Positions 21,154-33,782 of a DNA stretch of 64,000 nt are shown piece by piece. Both the position numbers and the translations under genes were made by a program. Under the pieces are notes generated by a model, which made no database searches, was not told the DNA's origin, and saw only the letters and a list, made by a program, of their open reading frames with translations. This DNA comes from Hyperoplus lanceolatus (Eukaryota; Chordata; Actinopteri; Uranoscopiformes; Ammodytidae), in NCBI GenBank assembly GCA_026929865.2, contig CM049398.1, forward strand, positions 16,492,001 through 16,556,000, read 5' to 3'. The number at the start of each line of letters is the position of its first letter. The first letter of the stretch is position 1.

Positions 21154-21191
<38 letters not shown>
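21154..21191. repeat. (AG)n microsatellite near the ptgir promoter
   Basis: About 19 AG units just before or within the putative first exon of ptgir. Confidence 0.93.
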
Positions 21192-21196
<5 letters not shown>

Positions 21197-21199
21197 CGC

Positions 21200-21457
21200 G
21201 GAGGAGACACGGGGCTCGTGCGGTGTTTTTTTTGTGACTGCGAGCTCAGTGTGTACCTGCTTACACGTTACAAGCAGCAGCAGTTTTAAACTCCGTATCG
21301 GAAAGTTTGTAAACGCGTACTATCTTTCCAGTTAGAAGTCTGGGTCTGTGGAAGAAGAAGAAGAAGAACTGAAAAGAAGAAAAGCAAGAAAACAAAGATA
21401 GCCTACTTTTAAAAAGTCGCGTAAAGTATTCTTGCTTTCCGCCGGAGCAAGTGAAAG
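21200..21457 (+). other. ptgir: Putative non-coding exon 1 of ptgir
   Basis: The sequence ends GTGAAAG with a donor-like GTAGGC at 21458. A good acceptor, CTTCCACATACAG, follows at 21875. Vertebrate PTGIR genes have a non-coding first exon, so this arrangement is expected. The 5' limit is a guess. Confidence 0.45.
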
Positions 21458-21554
21458 GTAGGCAAAGTGATTGTTATTCACTCAAATTATGCTAATGTCA
21501 TATTTAATTGTTCTGTTTTGAGTTTCACAATGTGATAACACACTATAAGATGAA

Positions 21555-21700
<146 letters not shown>

Positions 21701-21875
21701 TTATTATCCAGCAGTAGCAGAAAATGTATCACTATACTGAGTGGGAAAAAAACAATAACTTGATGCCCTACCTTGTGGGATGAGAGCTTGATGTTTCTGC
21801 GTTTTGGAAATGCTTCGGACCTATCAAAGCACCAATCACCCCACACATTTCTTGTTCTATTTCTTCCACATACAG

Positions 21876-22068
21876 ATCTCTAAACCAGCGAAAGCAGAAC
21901 CGTCCAATCATGTTTTAAGTCAACGCAGCATTATGGGTCTTGCCTTACATCCTTGCCGTCACTGTTGCCAAATTATGGTTTCAGGAGGTCAGGAGTTCCT
22001 TTTGTTGTTTGGGAAATCGTTATCCATCCCACACTGAGCAGGCATCTGTTCTTCTCAGCGAGTCAAAC
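21876..22068 (+). promoter_or_regulatory. ptgir 5' leader with two upstream open reading frames
   Basis: The leader follows a polypyrimidine-rich acceptor. It contains ATG-TTT-TAA at 21910-21918 and a second ATG at 21933 that opens a 34-codon frame ending at 22037. Both terminate before the receptor ATG at 22069. Confidence 0.6.
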
Positions 22069-22914
22069 ATGAACAAAAGCATGCTTTTAAACGGATCGTG
22101 TCACAATGACATTTGCAATGACTCTCTCACTGTGAACGGGCATGGCAAGCCAGTGATGAGCATCATCATGTTTTTGGCTGGCGTGGTGGGAAACCTCCTG
22201 GCTCTCTTTATCCTGGGAGTGCACCAGAAGGAGCATCGATCCAGATCTTCGGCCTTCTGCATCCTGGTTACGGGCCTGGCCCTCACGGACCTGCTGGGCA
22301 CCTGCCTCCTCAGCCCACCTGTGTTCATCTGCTACGCCCGCAATGCGTCCCTCATAAAACTGGGCGGCGAGACACTGTGCAATCTATTCGGCTTTGCCAT
22401 GAGTTTCTTTGGCCTGGCGCCCACGCTCATCCTGTGTGCCATGGCCGTGGAACGCTGTCTGGCCATCAGCCACCCTTACTTCTACTCTGTACGCATCCGC
22501 CAAAGCTTCACCAAATACACTCTTTTCTTCATTTACCTCTTTTCTTTGGCCTTCTGCCTCCTGCCATACAGCGGCTTTGGCAAATTCAGACAGTACTGTC
22601 CCGGGACGTGGTGCTTCATCGACATGGATGCCACAGGAGATGACCGGGCCAACTTGGTGCTGGCCTTCTCACTGTCCTACTCCTCTCTCATGGCCCTGCT
22701 GATCATGGCTGTATTCATTTGCAACGGTTCAGTGATCGTCAGCCTGTGCAAGATGCACCGGAGCCAGATGATGCGGCGCAGCTCAGTGGGCTCGTCGGGG
22801 AGAAGGAGGAGGATGAGCCTGGCCTGGTTCGCACAGGGGGAAGAAGAGATGGACCACCTGGTGCTGCTGGCCCTCATCACTGTCATCTTTGTGATCTGCT
22901 CCCTGCCTCTCATT
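22069..22914 (+). CDS. ptgir: ptgir exon 2 (TM1-TM6)
   Basis: 846 nt, 282 codons, ending ...VICSLPLI before the donor GTGAGT at 22915. The open frame upstream to 21940 starts with TTG, not ATG. Confidence 0.93.
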
Positions 22915-25900
22915 GTGAGTTACCTTCCCGCTGACTGTGTGTGTGTGAGTGTGTTGTGAGTCACCCAGATCAATTACTTTTTTATTTTGTTTTTCATCCT
23001 CTGTGCGACGCATTTTGTGGCCCGTCCTCTGCCTTTTTCTTATGAATGGTTTGTGAACATCTTATAAATTTGTTATATTTTACCCTGGGAAATGAGGAAA
23101 GAGCTGAGCTGAGTTTTAGAAGTTTGCACTGAAAGGGGAACAGAAGAAGGCCTTTTTGGTAGTTTTATTGTTATCATTACCATGGGAGTGTGAATAGATG
23201 AATGTCTGCTAGAGTAGAGGACATTTTCAAGCATGGAGGTTCATTTTGGCATTACTGCGTTGCCGACCTCCTTTGTGTCAAAATTAATCCTTCAACTCAT
23301 TATGTTACCATTATGAACATAGAAAGCTGAGCTGGTGACGACCGTTGATGCTTTTGTGGTATCACTGTGGTATGTGTTTGTGTGGCCTGCTCCATTCTCC
23401 TTTACGGTTGTGCTTTACTCTGCTGGCTCTACCAATTCAAGGCTTGCCTAAAGAGTGCAGCATTCTCCACACAAGGCATGCTGTCATTGTTCATGTGTGT
23501 GTGTTAAGTGCATTGTATACTAAGCTCTGTATCTGTCCGTGTTCAAGAGGAGGATGCCAAACCTGACAACCCTGGAGGACTGGTCCAGCCCTGCCTTTCC
23601 CGAGGGTAAAGCTCCTCTGACAGGAGTCCATGGTTAACCATCCTCTCTAGCCTAAATCGCTAAAACATTAGCCAGAGGCCCTGGGGAAAGTCAAGTATGG
23701 GAATGAAAAACAATTTGAGGATGTGAGTAATGTGAGTTATACCAAATGGCGCTATTCCACTGTGTGGTATCAGCTCAACTCGACTCGACTCAACTTGCAT
23801 TTCCACCGCCAAAAAATTGTACCTGGTGCCTAGTATCGGCTGTTTTTTTGGTATTGCCTCGCTCTAGGCTCCAAGCGAGCTGAGCCGATGCTAAAATGTG
23901 CAGGGCGGTGAGGAGGAGTAGAAAGCAGCCATTGCCATCTGCTCTCGTGAGCGCGGTTAAAAAAAATTGCTAGATGTGTCGCTGGCAACTCTATGATGCC
24001 CGTGTTTACGTGCATAGGGATGTACGTGACGCATCCCTACGTGACACATCGGGACACTATCCTTCCTTTTAATGGCCCGTCGCAATATTCTTCTACTTCT
24101 TTTAGCAAACAGATACAAGGGGGGTATTTCTTAAACATTTTCCATCCGTATTTTTGGCGGTTGGTTCAGGTAATAGTAGCCGACAACAACTGCTCGTAAT
24201 TTCTGCTTTGCTACTAAGCTCCAGGGTCGGCTTACAGCCCCTTTGTATGACGACCCCGCCCACGTTCAGGAGGTACTATTTGCAGTGGAAAATGACCCGT
24301 GTTGCTACCAAACCAAGTTGAGCTAAGTCGAGTTGAGTCGAGTAGAGCTAAATGTGCGATGGAAAAGCGCCATAAAAAAGCATCCCTGCTTATAATATAT
24401 AGTGCATTTAACAGTTGATGATCAAGTATTTTACAAGAAGCAGTAAAAAAGTGTTTCTCACTCTTCACCAACTAGTCATTGTCTGCATCTGGAGGGTATG
24501 TGGTAACACATGGTCATAATGTTTTGACTAACACCAGGGGTATTTGCCCAAAGTTGTGGAATAAGAGGGCCCCGGGGGATGAACAGCCGATGACGATATA
24601 CACTTGTCATCAGTCTGAGAGAAAGACTTTGGAAAACTGAAACCCCAAGTTCACAACTTGCAAGGCATATTTTTGTTCAAGTTGCACACAACTGTAGGCT
24701 CTTTATGTTTTGATTTAATACAGAAAAGATGAACTTGTAGTTTCATGATGATCCTGTGTATCCACAGTGGTTAAATAAGTGGACTATAGCAAGCTTATAT
24801 AGTAATTATTTTAATTTTTTATAACCTAACTTTAGATTTGCGTATCACTACTCATGGCAAACGGTCGAGAGTTACAAGCCTGATCTATAGTACATTATTC
24901 TGAATAATTAAAGACCCTGTCATTAAGTATTTCATTATTCAGGCATCATCTCAGCAGACATGTGTGTGATGTGATGTACTTGTTTTTGCATGTTCCTCCT
25001 TGTGGTCGTACCTGAAAGAATTGAGACGGCAGTGACGGCAGTGTATGAGTGCATCTCAGCAGACTTCACAATGTTTCAGACAGATGTGACTTCATGATTA
25101 ACACAGGTTAGTTTGCCCGAAGCACAACAGATGTTGGTGAAAGAGTCTCATTCTGTTGCAATGAAAATATTTTAAAGCGGCCACCCATTTAAGGGATGCT
25201 GCTCCTCAGCACTGACACACTCCTTTAGATTATGCATTAGCTGCATTTAGTGGTTATTCTTTTACATGCACAGCAGTGTGCCAACACGAAGCATGTGTTC
25301 CCACTCCAGCATGTATTTCAGTTTAGTCCTTTTGACTTAAAGCACTTTCATGTAACTGAATGAATGATGCTTTCAATATCTGAAGTCAAAGCTCTGTCTG
25401 CAGTTTAGGTACAGTGGGAGTGGTGGGTGCGATGGAAAGCAGTTGCTGCAAAACGAATGCTTCCACTTTTTAATGTAAGTTTGGCAGAGGAGATGAAAAA
25501 TGTTAGTCTCTGGAAACATTAATTGTGTTCCTTGTTTTTCCTCCATAGCATGAATAATGTTGCAGACTTTGTATTTGCAAATCACGTTGCCAGAGATCTT
25601 GTATTTGCCAATTGGCTTAAACAAAAACGAGGCAGGCAGTATTCTGCTGTTTGACTTCTGGGGTGTCACTGTTCGATCAGTCCAACAAGATAATTAATTT
25701 CATGAGAAGGCCAAAGTTCACATGCGGTGGTTATCAGATATGTGGGAAATTCCCCAACATTTCTTTTAAAGGTTTTTGGCTGGGATGTTTTTTTGTTGTT
25801 GTTCCTAATTTTATGCTTCCCAGGCTTGGTCACCAACAAAGTGCCCGCGGGCACCATGTAGCCCGCAAGGACCATATGAGGCGCCCTCAGGCCTGTTCTA

Positions 25901-28900
25901 AAGATAGCATAATAATCTGTTTCCCACCTTTTTTAAGTCATTGTTGATCATTATTGTGAGAAATCATTAACATGATCAGTGGCTTCACATAGATGAATAT
26001 CATTAATCATTAATAATAATATATAACTAAAGGCAAACTGAGCAAATTTGTTATTTCAGAAGAGTGTATCAAACTGGGTGCCCTTCATATGACTCAGTAC
26101 CCAAGAAGTAGCCCTCAGGTTCAAAAAGGTTGGTGACCCCTACAGCTTTGGTCTTTGTCTGTTCAATATCACCTCTCACCTATTTGAACATACAGTACAC
26201 ACGTCAGAGTAGACAGCTGAAAAGATAAGGTGTCATTAACCTATTGAACTCGATGGGATGAATGTTATCACCCAACTGTTCTGTTAAAGAATGTTTGATT
26301 TGTTTACTGTAGCACAAAACATGAGGACGTATTTGTTGATTGATTTGTTCTAGGAAGGACTAAGGTTGGAAAGTTGGCACCATATGGAATATATGGTTAT
26401 TGATTGTTCGAGTACGTCTACAAAAATTCACCATCAGCTGTAGGACAGGATTTACAGCCTCCTCTCTCAGTGAAATCCAACAGTGTTAGAGCTATGTAAG
26501 GTTACACCACCAAATGTACATTAGATCATATATTGAATCAAGAATATAACAATGTTAACCTATTGCAAGATCCAGCGTATTTGACTAGAACATTCAATTA
26601 ATATTTTATTGATTCTGTCACTGAGATTACACAATGTTTCCCTAACACATGTGTGAATCTACCGGTAAATATAACTTTGCACGTTTTTAACATTAACTGC
26701 ATATCAGACAGCAAAGCTCAAATGCTTGTTAATTCCCTCAAACCTTCCACAACAGAATATATTTATTGGCCATGCTCAAACCCCTTAAATATGTATTTGC
26801 ACCCCCCATTACACAGGTCAACAATCTGTCAATTTCACAAGGGGTTTTCTCAAATGTTTTGAAGACAGCAGTTGTATCACCTATTTTTAAGTCAGGCGAT
26901 TCTCAGGCTATTTGTAACTACAGACCAATCAGCATTTTGCCCGTAGTATCCAAGGTCGCAGAGAAGTGGGTAGCAGATCAACTTATTACCCATTTAAACA
27001 ACTGCCCCTTCTCACTGCATCTTATGCAATTTGGTTTTAGAGCTAATCATTCTACAGATACTGCCAACTGCCTCTTACATGAAAAGGTTAAGTCTATGAT
27101 GGAAAAGGGAGCTGCTGTAGGGGCTGTATTCTTGGACCTGAGAAAAGCTTTCGACAAAGTAAATCATAAGATATTCATTGCTATTCATTGCTCATATTTA
27201 AATAACAGAACTCAGTGTGTGAATGTCCACAATCAAAAATCAACTGCGCTGAATACACTAACTGGTGTCCCACAAGGATATATATTAGGTCCACTTCTGT
27301 TCAGTCTTTATATAAATGACTTGCCCTCTGTGTGCTCTGATGTAGAGATGCAGCTGTATGCTGATGACGCTGTGATTTATGTACATGGCTAAACCTCAGG
27401 CTGCAGCAAAACTCACCAAAGCACTGAACCGCATCTCAACTTGGCTTATGCAATAATGCCTTTAACTCAATACAGAGAAAACTTTACTTTACTTTATTTT
27501 TTTATTTATCCTCGAGAGACCAATTGAGGGGTGACCCTCATTTACAATGGTGTCGAGTTCAAATAAATTCCAAGGAAAAACAACAATACATACACAATAT
27601 TCAATGCAAATACATCAAATACACAACAACAGGTGAAGAGAGAAAAAAACAATTGAAACATTTACCTAGTGGTGAAGAGTGGCAGCAATTAAAATGAAAT
27701 GGGTGAAAGTACAATATAGCCTAATTAAAACACTTACAGGTAGAGTTTGGCAGATTCAAGATAGTTTGTTTAAATTGATTAAAGGATATGAAGGTATTTA
27801 GTTTAATTTGTTGCTGTAAGTTGTTCCAGGAGTCGGGGGCACTTAAGCTAAAAGCTGTCTTTCCCAGCTCAGACCGGGCTTGTGGGACATAAAGCATGAG
27901 CATGTCAGTGGAGCGGGTCTGATAAAGCCCATCTGAAATTTGCAACATTTCTGTTAAATAACGAGGAAGCTTCCCGGTCAAGGCTTTGTAAATAAAAATA
28001 TGCCAATGTGCATCACGTCTCTCTTTAAGGGAGTACCACCCAACCTTTTCATATAAAAGACAATGGTGTGTGTCATAAGCATCTCCTGTGATGAACCTTA
28101 AAGCAGAGTGAAAAACAGAGTCTAGGAGTTTAAGACATGAATGAGATGCATGTCGGTAAACCACATCACCGTAATCAAGGACAGACATAAAAACTGCCTC
28201 AATAATCCTTTTCCTACTAAATAAAGGGAAGGTGGTTTTGTTCCTATAAAAATAGCCAATTTTTTGTCGTAGTCGACAAACAAGATTTTTTATATGGAAA
28301 TTAAAAGTGAGTTTATCATCTAACCAGATGCCGAGATATTTGTACTCTGTGACTCTTTCAATTAAAAATCCATTCTTTGTAAAAATATTAAAATCATTAA
28401 GAGTTGTAGTTCTTGCTCTGGAGAAACACATATATTTGGTTTTGTCTGTATTTAGAACCAGTCTGAGGTTTACTAGACAGTCCTGCAGGGTGTTAAAAGA
28501 GCTTTGTAGGTTCTGAATAGATTGGTGCACCGAATCGGAAATGCAATACAGTACTGTGTCGTCAGCGTATAGATGGGCGTGACAGTTTTTTAGCGATGAA
28601 ACAATGTTATTTATATAAATTGTGAAAAGAACTGGCCCTAAAATTGAGCCCTGTGGGACACCATTTGTAACAGTTAAAAACTCAGTCTGCTTGTTTTTCT
28701 CAAAAAAGCGATGTAGCACTCCCAGCCATAATGCTATCAGGAGAAACATTACAAGTTGTCTCTGAGTTCAAGTACCTATGCGTCCTAATCAACTCTCAAC
28801 TGTCTTTTAAATCTCATGTAAAAAAAAGTATGACACAGGGTAAAGGATAACTTATCAAATTTTTGATTTATTAGATAAGTTATATTATAAGTTTAAATCT

Positions 28901-31900
28901 CAAACACAAATGCTTGACACTTACTGGATTCAACTCCTCAAATACGATAATTTTTTTCATTTTACATGAAATATTTTTGGTTTTGGACTGTTGGTTGGAC
29001 AGATAAAGCTGTCAAGATGTCACGTCTGGCAATATTTCCCAATTTTCTGACATTTTATGAAACAACCACACAACGATCAATAAAGAAAAGGGGATCATCC
29101 TAAACTGCAGCCATATGTTGAAATGCGGTTGGTTACTGTGTTGCTCTAGCCTGGCTCCGCCCGCCTACTTCTGCCCATATCTAATTTTCCCTTTAGTAGT
29201 CAGTCTGGGGCTGGGGTGTAATAGTGGGATCCTGCTCGAATCAGATTTCTGAGTGTCCAATCAGCAAACAGAGCGAGTGGCTGAGAACAATGACGTCGAA
29301 GTTGCGCTCCAGTTTCAGTTGAATACTGCGTTCCTTTATACTCAGAACTCGGAAATGTCCGACTTGGCAGTGTTCCAACTTCCAGTGCATCTGCTCGGGA
29401 AAGTATGGACGCCTACAACCTTTCTCATCCAAATAACTAAACGTTAGGGAGTTACCGTTGCCAGGTATCGGTAGATCCACAGACTACAATATGTAGTAAA
29501 GTCGGAAATTTCTGAGTTCCCAGTACAACTGGAACGCACCGTCAGAAGCCGGCTGATCCAGAGTGGCACTGGGCAGATCCAATTGTTTTAAACTTCAACA
29601 TACACCCGCCTCCAAGTGAGTGAACGTTTGCCAAATAGAGCAGTTCCAGACCTTCTGTACAAATGAAATTAAGCATGATGGTCTGGTAGCACCAGGCTAG
29701 TGTTGCTCATGTTCCCATGTGAGTATTTAGGGTCAGCATTTCTTGTGTTTTCTGTCCTAAGAATGAAGGGAAATCAATATGGCTATATAAGGCCTCCCTT
29801 CTCTTTGTCTTTCCTGTCATGTTCAGCTTATAAATGATCGTGGCAGTCTCCTGCGGGGGACAGGGACAGACTGATAGTTGTCCCTGTCGTTCCCTTGGGG
29901 ACCACAGAATCAGCCAGGAGCCCATATGTTGTCCGTCAATACCTGGATCGATAACGTGCTGCACTTATATAACAAGCTATATGTATTATGCAATACTGTG
30001 AGTGGTTTTAGCTCGAAATGTCAATGTTTTGGGAAGCTCTCAATAACCCCAGGGAGGGCGGGGGGTGGTATTTAGGTGACCGAAAACACTTGAATCTGGA
30101 GTAGCACTGTGAGAGAGATTTGAATAACCAACATAAGTTTCCATTAGAGTCTAGCTCCTGAGGCTTAGTCATATTGACTTGTGTGTTTTACAGGGAGTGC
30201 AACAAAGATCCTGCATTTTAACCTCATTGTTTGTTGAAAGTGGTAACTATGACTGGTGATTTACGCAGTGTTCGTAAAGTGACAGGTCAGTGATTGTAAA
30301 GTGCAGAATGGAACATAGGAAAGCAATGAAGTATCAAAGATATCCTTTTAATTTATTTTTTCTTAACAAAGTTTTGTTTACATTTTGTCTGTTTCACCAA
30401 AGCACCGTGTGTGTCCTTGAGGTCTAAGAAACAAACTGAATTAATTGACTTCCTCATAAAACAGTCAAGGAGCAGATTTCTGGAATAAATATAAGCCTCC
30501 ATGTCATCCTCATCTTTGTTGGCACAAGTTTACGTTTGGACTTGGCACCTTCATCTGTAGACCTGTCAAATAGCCTGAAACTATATACAGTACATGAAGT
30601 GTATCGTCTCATCATGTGCATATGTGCTTTGGCATCCTTGTCACACAAGATAGTAGTAAAATGGCGACCCACTCTTAAAAACATTGAGCATCGCACAGAA
30701 AATACTTTTTACTTTTTAACATTAAGATTTAAATTCCCCCAAAATGTTCTGTAACAACTAGACATTGTGGTTGCCAATGGGTTAAATGCTAGATTGACCT
30801 GGACTTTGAAATTTAATGCATCTCATCCTTTCTTCTCTCCACTGTGGATAGATAATAATATGCACACACATAGAAAAGGAAGTCCCATGGGCACCCTTAG
30901 CTCAGTTGGTAGGCCCATAGGAGCCCGGGTTCGATTCCAGCCCGTGGTCGTTCTCTGCATGTCACTCCCCTCTCTGCCCCATTTCAACTCTGTCTCTACA
31001 CTATCAATAAAAGCATAAAAATGCCCAAAAAATATCTTTAAAAAAAGAAAGAAACGGAAGTCCCATGCGTTCACATGTGCGAAGTACGTTCTGTGATTTT
31101 GCAAAAAGAAAACTATGAATACCAAACCATGTCCAATAGCTCCAAAGTAAACGGGATGATTGTCAGGAAGAAGATAAACAACAGCTCTGACTCATTGACA
31201 GTAACTATGAATAATTCCTCAAGGAGGCAATGCAGCACCTCATAAATCTGGGATTTCTGGCTCCTTGGGAAAAAGGAAACCACTTTCAATTAAACACATG
31301 TGGTGAAATATATCAGAAACAGTACAAAGGAAAACATATTGTAGAGGTTTGTAGATGCAAAAACTGTAGTTCACCTGTTCACGAACAATGACACTAGTGT
31401 AGGAAATATTTTTGACAAAAGCTTGTGTTAAACAGACTGTAATGCCAAGACTAATGTGACAGTTTATTCCCCTGCAGGACTTTAACCTTAGGCATACAAC
31501 TAAATCAACATTTGAATAGTTCCCAAACAGCCAAAAGCTCTTAAGTCCCTCAACACGCCCAGACTTGAATGCCAATTGAAAATATGCTGAGTGAAAGGGT
31601 GATAGCTGTTCAGACACTTCCCACATCCAATTGGCACCAGATTTTAAATCAGTCTGGACGAAGAAGTGTGCATCCAAGATGACTCAAATCCCGTTAAAAC
31701 CTCCCTGTGGTGGTGTCTGATGACTCTTCTTATGCAAATACCACAAATGTGAAAAGTGAAGTATTTGTGATGTCAGCGTAGTATACCCTGACCTTTGCAT
31801 GAGTTTGAGCTGTAAGATGAATCCACACGGCATGGGAGTGGCACAGCAAGACATGTATAGACATAGATGGATGAGTGAGGATAAGTGAAGGCTTTGTCTC

Positions 31901-33750
31901 CCAAATTGTTATTGTGCTCGAAGATTAAATCTCCATCCATGCTTCTATAAGGTAAGATGATGCTCTGCAATCAGCAGCTGGGTTTGTGGTCTGAACAATG
32001 AGGATTCCATTTCCTAGTGGATTGACGCTTGATCCTCCATTGGACACATACACGAACCGTGCACACATTAAGTCCTATTATAGTATTACCAAGACTTGTG
32101 GCTTGCTTATCCTGTCGGTCATTACTTGGTTTCTCCTGGTTTGTTGTACAGCCTTGATTTGGGCCAAACGGTGCGCGTGGACAACACATTTAATTTACAG
32201 CAAAAAAAGCAATAGAAGATCCTCAGGGTAATGACGTGTAGATACGTATTAATCGCCTTTTATGTGCCATTGAAGGAGCATGGCCTTAGGCTTCAGTGAG
32301 ATGTTGCATGGTTGAGGCACGGAATAACAAAAGGAGGGAAATACGTAGATCGATGGGCAGACGGACAGACAGTTCACTCATCCCTGAAGGGAAATTGTGT
32401 CATTGCAACAACAGTAGATATAATAATAATACAATAAAATATAAAATGTTCATGAAAATGTGCATTGTCGATGTCCACTGATAAAATTAGTCTTCCTTCT
32501 CAACACAGAAAGAAGTCATTGTAGAATATGAGGAAGGCTCCCACTAATAAAACACTCTCCTGTCTGACCATTGGGCTGTGTAGAGGGTGTGTAGTGCTGT
32601 CCATTATCATCAGCAGCTTGTGCAAGATCCATCTCTCCAGACAGAAGAGGTTATTGTTCAATGAAATGTGATGTGTTTTTAGTTTTTAGAATGAAAAAAT
32701 GTGCTAATGGCCCATTGAATGACCAACTGAACCAAACACCATCGTCTGAATGCATTTTGTAGATCAAGTAGTCCTGCCTGCGTCCTTTCCTGTCTCATAT
32801 CAAATTAACATTAATACCTTTTGTGTAAATGTATTTGAGCCTATTCAACTAATTTAATTAGCTATTTGGGGCCAGCGAAAAAAAGCTGTTCATACTGCCG
32901 TATGTTATCACCACCTTTTAAGTTGACGAAGCGAACGTGTAAAAAGTTGAACACTTGCTTATGTACACATGCAGCAATTAAGGAGCCACATTACCTTCCA
33001 TTTGAAGTCCTGTTTCCCTTCACCTGATTGTATGTTTAATATTTACTTTAAGCTCTGGCATCGACTACTTCCTGCATTTACGTGATCCATTTTGTTCATC
33101 AGTTAATCGCTATCGCTAGGAAAACACTGTTTGATGAACATACTGTTGACTGTTCATGTGTTCATGTAAAATTACTAATCCATTGCTTACCATATATTTT
33201 TATTCTGCTGCTACATGTTGAAAACATTCCTTTGAATGTAAAACCGGGGTATATGGAGAAAATACAACTGTTCCCACATACTGCTGAACCCTCTTAGCCT
33301 TTCAGTGACAGGCCCTTAATTCCTGAAAATAATTGATAGTAAAATAAATTCCATTATTTATCGGGGTTGCTTTGCCACCAAACATTCTTTTACAGACTAC
33401 CGATGAAAGATTCATTGTGCCTCAATGAATTATTTTCACCATCAATATTGGAAGTAACGTGATATGTGAATGAATTCATTGACAAATACAGTTTATGCAA
33501 TTAGAAACTAAATACCCAGCTCCCAAAAATGTGCATTCATACTTTGACAAATAAATAGGCTTTTTTTAACCAATTGCTTTGGACACGTGTCCTTATTTCT
33601 TATTTATTGGGTGAGGTATTTTGTGACCATCATCCATGTCATGTTGGCTGTCAGCAGCTTTTGTTATTGGATATTGGACATCAGGGCCGGCGGTAGCCAG
33701 GGGCCAGGGTGGGCCGTGCCCACCCAAATGTGGGCTGTGCCTACCCAATC

Positions 33751-33782
<32 letters not shown>

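Noticed and set aside
21940-22068. N-terminal extension of the receptor frame upstream of 22069
   Set aside because: The upstream codon is TTG, not ATG, and the stretch does not resemble a GPCR N-terminus. The first in-frame ATG is at 22069.
30890-30965. A tRNA gene
   Set aside because: A and B boxes are present, but the cloverleaf is not complete and the SINE body, tail and 12-bp duplication follow. The other tRNA-like heads (13128, 20318, 45542, 55362) are rejected for the same reason.
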